Shown one piece after another: positions 61,121 through 64,000 of a DNA stretch of 64,000 nucleotides. The stretch spans positions 124,001 to 188,000 of the forward strand of contig NZ_LZJI01000203.1 in assembly GCF_001667775.1 (NCBI RefSeq), read 5' to 3'. Positions within the stretch are counted from its first letter, which is position 1; the number at the start of each line of letters is the position of its first letter. Both the position numbers and the translations under genes were made by a program. The notes under the pieces are model-generated. The model had not been told where the DNA came from. It was given only the letters and a program-made list of their open reading frames with translations, and searched no databases. This DNA comes from Mycobacterium sp. E1747. Its GTDB lineage: Bacteria > Actinomycetota > Actinomycetes > Mycobacteriales > Mycobacteriaceae.

Positions 61121-61600
61121 CTATTTCAAGCAGCTCCCCGCATCGATCGGCAGGGTCACGCCGGTAATGTACCGGGATTCGTCGCAGGCGAAGAACAGCA
61201 CCGCATTGCTGACGTCGACGTAGTGGCCGGTGTGGGGGTAGGCATTGAGCCCACCGACCGAGTTGGTCAGGATGACCGAACCACCCCTGCCGCCCGACAG
61301 AATGTGCGGCACAACGGCTTTCACGGTTTTCCGCACGCCCGCCAGGTTGACGTCGATCATTTCGGTCCAGTCTTCTTCGCTGGTCTGGTCCAAAGTGTCG
61401 CCGCCGTTGAGGCCGGGATGGCGGTGTCCGTCACGCTCGCACAGATGGGCTTGCAGATGTCGACGGCGATGATGTCGGCACCCTCGTGCGCCAACCGCAC
61501 CGGACGTGTTGGGGCAAAGTCGCTTTCGTCACCGGGGCGGCACGCGGTCAGGGCCGCAGCCACGCGGTATCGCGGGTCTGGCCGCCTTTTGTCTGTCACC
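61121..61600 (-). pseudogene. mycofactocin-type SDR gene with two internal deletions and a micro-inversion
   Basis: On the minus strand VRLAHEGADIIAVDIC is followed after a jump by LDQTSEEDWTEMIDVNLAGV, VPHILSGGRGGSVILTNSVG, then HTGHYV joined straight to DVSNAVLFFACDESRYITGV and the normal C-terminus. So two blocks are missing: the first beta-alpha units and the catalytic Tyr-Lys region. The cofactor-loop sequence GKVAFVTGAARGQGRSHAV is present but on the plus strand (about 61513-61570), that is, inverted in place. The gene cannot make an active enzyme. Confidence 0.75.
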
Positions 61601-61657
61601 GCCCCGTCACGGGCGTCATCGACGAATCCTTTTAGCTACTTGCGATTCTAGGCACCA

Positions 61658-61672
61658 GAGAAGGTGATTCTC
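61658..61672. promoter_or_regulatory. possible third copy of the GAGAATA palindrome
   Basis: GAGAAGG-T-GATTCTC shares the outer five bases of each arm with the cores at 49546-49560 and 62501-62515. It lies between the broken SDR and the TetR gene. An alternative palindrome (GGTGA-TTC-TCACC) overlaps it, so the assignment is weak. Confidence 0.35.
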
Positions 61673-61727
61673 ACCAGCAAACAAGGTGCGGCATTTGGTC
61701 GGTTCTGGGGCTTGGGGGCACCCCGCG

Positions 61728-62444
61728 TCAGCCGACGAAGCCGCGCGAGCAGAAGTCCCACACCTCTTCGCTGGTGATGGGGTGGATGGTCGCGTCGTCG
61801 GAGCCGCCGCTGGATTGCGCGATGAACATGACCGTCTGCATGGTCATCGCGGCCATGCGCTTCGCGTTCACGCCCTTGCGCAGCTTGCCGGCGTCGTAGG
61901 CCGCTTCCATCAGCTCCGTCAGCAAAGCGAGCAGAGGGGCGTGCGCCACTTTGACCTCGGCGGGATGCGTGACCAGCAACCGAGGAGCAAAATCGGTGAA
62001 TAGCGGTCGCTTGGCGGTCGGATCCGGACGGGAGGCCTCGTACAAGAGTTGGACGGCGACCTTGAGCCGCTCCAGGGGATCGGCCTGGCTTTCGGTGGCG
62101 GCGCGAATCTGGTCGGCGGACCGGCTCAGGGCGTCTTCGAACAGCGCCAGCAGCAGCTCGTGCTTGCCGTCAAACTGCAGGTAGAAGCTGCGCAGCGACT
62201 GGCGGGAACGGTCCACGACCTCCTGCACGGTAAAGTCCGTGGAGCCCTTCTCGATGATGATCGCCTGCGCGGCGTCGAGAAAGCGCTGAACGCGCTGTGC
62301 GGCGCGCAGTTTGGCCGTCTTGATCGACCTCTCGACGGCCCGCTGCTTCCAGGCCGGCTCCTCGCTCGGACTAGTCACGGTCGGCTCAGCTGATTGCCGC
62401 GAGCGGAGAACATGGTTGGACTGTACCGGAGAACGCCGTGACAT
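61728..62444 (-). CDS. TetR family transcriptional regulator
   Basis: A 238-residue TetR protein. The HTH is RVQRFLDAAQAIIIEKGSTD, FTVQEVVDRSRQSLRSFYLQ and FDGKHELL (about 52-101). The ligand domain has LLYEASRPDPTAKRPLFTDF and AAMTMQTVMFIAQSS. The ATG is at 62442-62444; a GTG at 62378 is possible. It is divergent from a broken FadE gene, with the GAGAATA-C-TATTCTC operator between. The same operator core 13 kb away suggests a wider regulon. Confidence 0.9.
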   Translation of the reverse strand: MSRRSPVQSNHVLRSRQSAEPTVTSPSEEPAWKQRAVERSIKTAKLRAAQRVQRFLDAAQAIIIEKGSTDFTVQEVVDRSRQSLRSFYLQFDGKHELLLALFEDALSRSADQIRAATESQADPLERLKVAVQLLYEASRPDPTAKRPLFTDFAPRLLVTHPAEVKVAHAPLLALLTELMEAAYDAGKLRKGVNAKRMAAMTMQTVMFIAQSSGGSDDATIHPITSEEVWDFCSRGFVG

Positions 62445-62500
62445 CGCTGCGCTTGACCCCCTCGCGGATCATGTGTCGGAGATTGTAACTTCCTTGCCAC

Positions 62501-62515
62501 GAGAATACTATTCTC
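62501..62515. promoter_or_regulatory. GAGAATA-C-TATTCTC operator
   Basis: Perfect 7-bp arms around one base, 57 bases upstream of the TetR start. It is identical to the centre of the 37-bp palindrome at 49535-49571 except for the middle base. Confidence 0.7.
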
Positions 62516-62606
62516 TTAGACGTGTGTATGGAAGCGTAATCCTAAGAGCGAACCGCTCGGTCGGCGGAAATTGTGACCTACCGACGTCGGGGAGTGCTCA
62601 CGACCG

Positions 62607-63454
62607 TTGCGGGGAAGTCGCGGGCACCTCGCCTTTGACGCCGACGTGGAGGCGTTCCGCTCCGGCGCCGAGGCGTTCGAACGGCCGCGCTCCAGATCAC
62701 ACGTCCCGGAATGGGCCCGGCCCGTGCTTGACGGTGACCACTTCGTCGTCAACGGGCAGAAGGTGTGGACTTCGGGCGCCCACGACGCCGACGTGTTGCT
62801 GACCTTCGTACGTACCGACCCCAAAGCGCTGCAGCACAAGGGCATTAGCGTGTTGCTGATCCCGACCGATACGCCGGGGGTGGTTCGCCGCCCGTTCGCT
62901 TCGATATGTGACAGCGATGAAGTCGGCTTCAATGAGGTGTTTTTCACCGACGCACGGGTGCCGGCTGAAAACTTGGTCGGCGAACTCAACGACGGATGGC
63001 GGGTGGCCACCGGTTCCCTGGGCCACGAACGCGTGATGCTGTGGATGGGATACGTCGACCTGCTGCACGAGTTGAGTATCGATTTCGTCCCATCGAGCTC
63101 GCTGGAACGGGATCGCTAGGCGACCCTGGTGATGGACGCCTACGCGTTGCGGCTACTGGGATCCGCGGCGTTGCCACGCGCGGCGAAGAGGACGTACCGG
63201 CCCAATCGGTACGCAAACTGCCGGGATCCGAAGCCCTGCAACGGGCGTCCAAGGACGCGCTGGATGCCGCGCAGGCGGACGGGCTCGTGCGCCGCGCGGT
63301 AATGGCGCCGTTCGCCGCACTGAACCTGGACAGCAATTACCGCAACTGGATCGACCGATACGCGCGCGGTTTCGCCGCGACCATCGCCGGCAGCACGTCG
63401 GAAATCCAGCGGAACATCATCGCCGAGCGGGTGCTCGGATTGCCCCGGAATTAG
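62607..63454 (+). pseudogene. broken acyl-CoA dehydrogenase (FadE) gene
   Basis: The middle domain is clear (DGDHFVVNGQKVWTSGAHDA, KGISVLLIPTDTPGVV, FNEVFFTDARVPAENLVGEL), and so is the C-terminus (AATIAGSTSEIQRNIIAERV). A stop at 63117-63119 and at least one frame change lie between them. Most of the N-terminal helical domain is missing: DADVEAFRSGAEAF passes directly to the middle domain. It was probably controlled by the divergent TetR protein. Confidence 0.85.
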
Positions 63455-63714
63455 CGGGCATCCAGCCAGGCGTAGTACCCGATCGCGACGAGTCCGGCCG
63501 CGATCGATACGGCGCCCAACACCATGCCCGCCAGTGCCGTTCGGGGATTGTTCGCTTCGCCGCGCTGCACTCGTCTGCGCGCCGCGTCCCCCGTTATCAC
63601 CGCCGCGATGCCGAAGGGTACCCCGAGCAGCATCCAGCACGTGAGGAGCGCGACCACGCCGACGAGCAGCGAGGCGACACCCATCTCGTTTCGAGGCGGC
63701 TCGGGCTGACTCAT
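63451..63714 (-). CDS. small DUF4190-type membrane protein
   Basis: An 87-residue protein with two membrane helices (about 10-32 and 58-80). The first ends with VPFGIAAVITGDAARRR, typical of DUF4190. I start at the ATG at 63712-63714 (MSQPEPPRNE); the longer frame adds an unrelated basic N-terminus. Such proteins often stand near septum or secretion genes, but no function is known. It overlaps the end of the FadE remnant by four bases. Confidence 0.75.
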   Translation of the reverse strand: MSQPEPPRNEMGVASLLVGVVALLTCWMLLGVPFGIAAVITGDAARRRVQRGEANNPRTALAGMVLGAVSIAAGLVAIGYYAWLDAR

Positions 63715-63842
63715 CGCGTCCCATCCTCTTGGCGGCCAGGCGAAGTTTACCCGCACGTGGCGGTAGACTCGGGCACCGCCGACTTCTCCGACTCGCAGCG
63801 ACAACGCCGTGCAACTCCGAGACCGAATGCAACCGCGAGGGC

Positions 63843-64000
63843 TCATAGCTCCGCAAGTCGCGGCGCAAAACCTCTGTCCGCCAGAGCCTTTCCGGCTTCT
63901 CGGGTCAGCTCTCGGGTGCTGCCGAGCAGGCCGTTCAGCGTCAGCGACCGTTTGACGTGGTGGTGCAGCGCGTGCTCGGCGGTGAACCCGATCCCGCCGA
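63843..64000 (-). CDS. acyl-CoA dehydrogenase, C-terminal part (cut by window edge)
   Basis: Reading leftward from the edge, GGIGFTAEHALHHHVKRSLT and LNGLLGSTRELTREAGKAL match the C-terminal helix pair of the short FadE partner type (compare NLGGIAFTWEQDAHMYLKRA at the end of the 14327 gene). The stop is at 63843-63845. The start lies outside the window. It is probably an intact gene. Confidence 0.75.
   Translation of the reverse strand, partial: GGIGFTAEHALHHHVKRSLTLNGLLGSTRELTREAGKALADRGFAPRLAEL

Noticed and set aside
1-64000. CRISPR array, tRNA, rRNA or insertion sequence
   Set aside because: I saw no regularly spaced direct repeats, cloverleaf-like sequence, rRNA signature or transposase motif.

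Overview
The window looks like chromosomal DNA of a slow-growing, non-tuberculous Mycobacterium. It is GC-rich, and it is crowded with acyl-CoA dehydrogenases, acyl-CoA synthetases, crotonases, SDRs and luciferase-like (LLM) oxidoreductases. It also carries a mycofactocin-type SDR, a PtpB-like phosphatase and a multicopper oxidase very close to M. tuberculosis MmcO. The species is not claimed.

Region 1 (about 0.2-40 kb) is a large catabolic island. Leftward operons carry a VOC protein, three crotonases and a CoA ligase (5.2 to 0.2 kb); an SDR and a FadD3-like ligase (7.8 to 5.4 kb); and an amidohydrolase, SDR, MaoC hydratase, class III CoA-transferase and thioesterase (13.1 to 8.0 kb). Rightward operons carry two FadE proteins and a mycofactocin-type SDR (13.2-16.1 kb); a LuxE-like plus LuxC-like fatty-acid reductase pair with an LLM enzyme, kinase-fold protein, SDR and membrane protein (16.4-23.1 kb); and a lipocalin-like protein, kinase-fold protein and two LLM enzymes (23.5-28.0 kb). 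Then come a PtpB-like phosphatase with a saccharopine-dehydrogenase-like reductase, a short LLM protein, an AAA/LuxR (LAL) regulator, two Rieske-type proteins, another SDR and a molybdopterin enzyme.

These operons appear to be tied together by a 14-bp palindrome, GTAY-N6-RTAC. I find it in nine intergenic positions in this island, in front of nearly every operon, and not in the intergenic regions to the right of 40.1 kb. The likely logic is: acid activation by ligases, reduction to aldehyde by LuxE/LuxC, oxygenation by Rieske and LLM enzymes, then beta-oxidation-like chain or ring shortening. The substrate is not identifiable from sequence alone.

Region 2 (40.5-57 kb) holds ordinary mycobacterial genes in small divergent units, several with recognisable operators: CocE-type hydrolase/TetR/VanX-like dipeptidase/methyltransferase; LysR/epimerase with a textbook T-N11-A box; a ferredoxin-fusion gene divergent from a crotonase across a perfect 37-bp palindrome; a degenerate E1-alpha protein; a two-component system; and mmcO.

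Region 3 (51.3-52.1 and 55.3-63.5 kb) is rich in gene remnants: MeaB GTPase, alpha/beta hydrolase tail, SDR tails, a frameshifted ferredoxin, an SDR with two internal deletions and a micro-inversion, and a broken FadE. Intact TetR regulators and their operators lie between them. The right edge cuts the C-terminus of another FadE. No tRNA, rRNA, CRISPR array or transposase was recognised.
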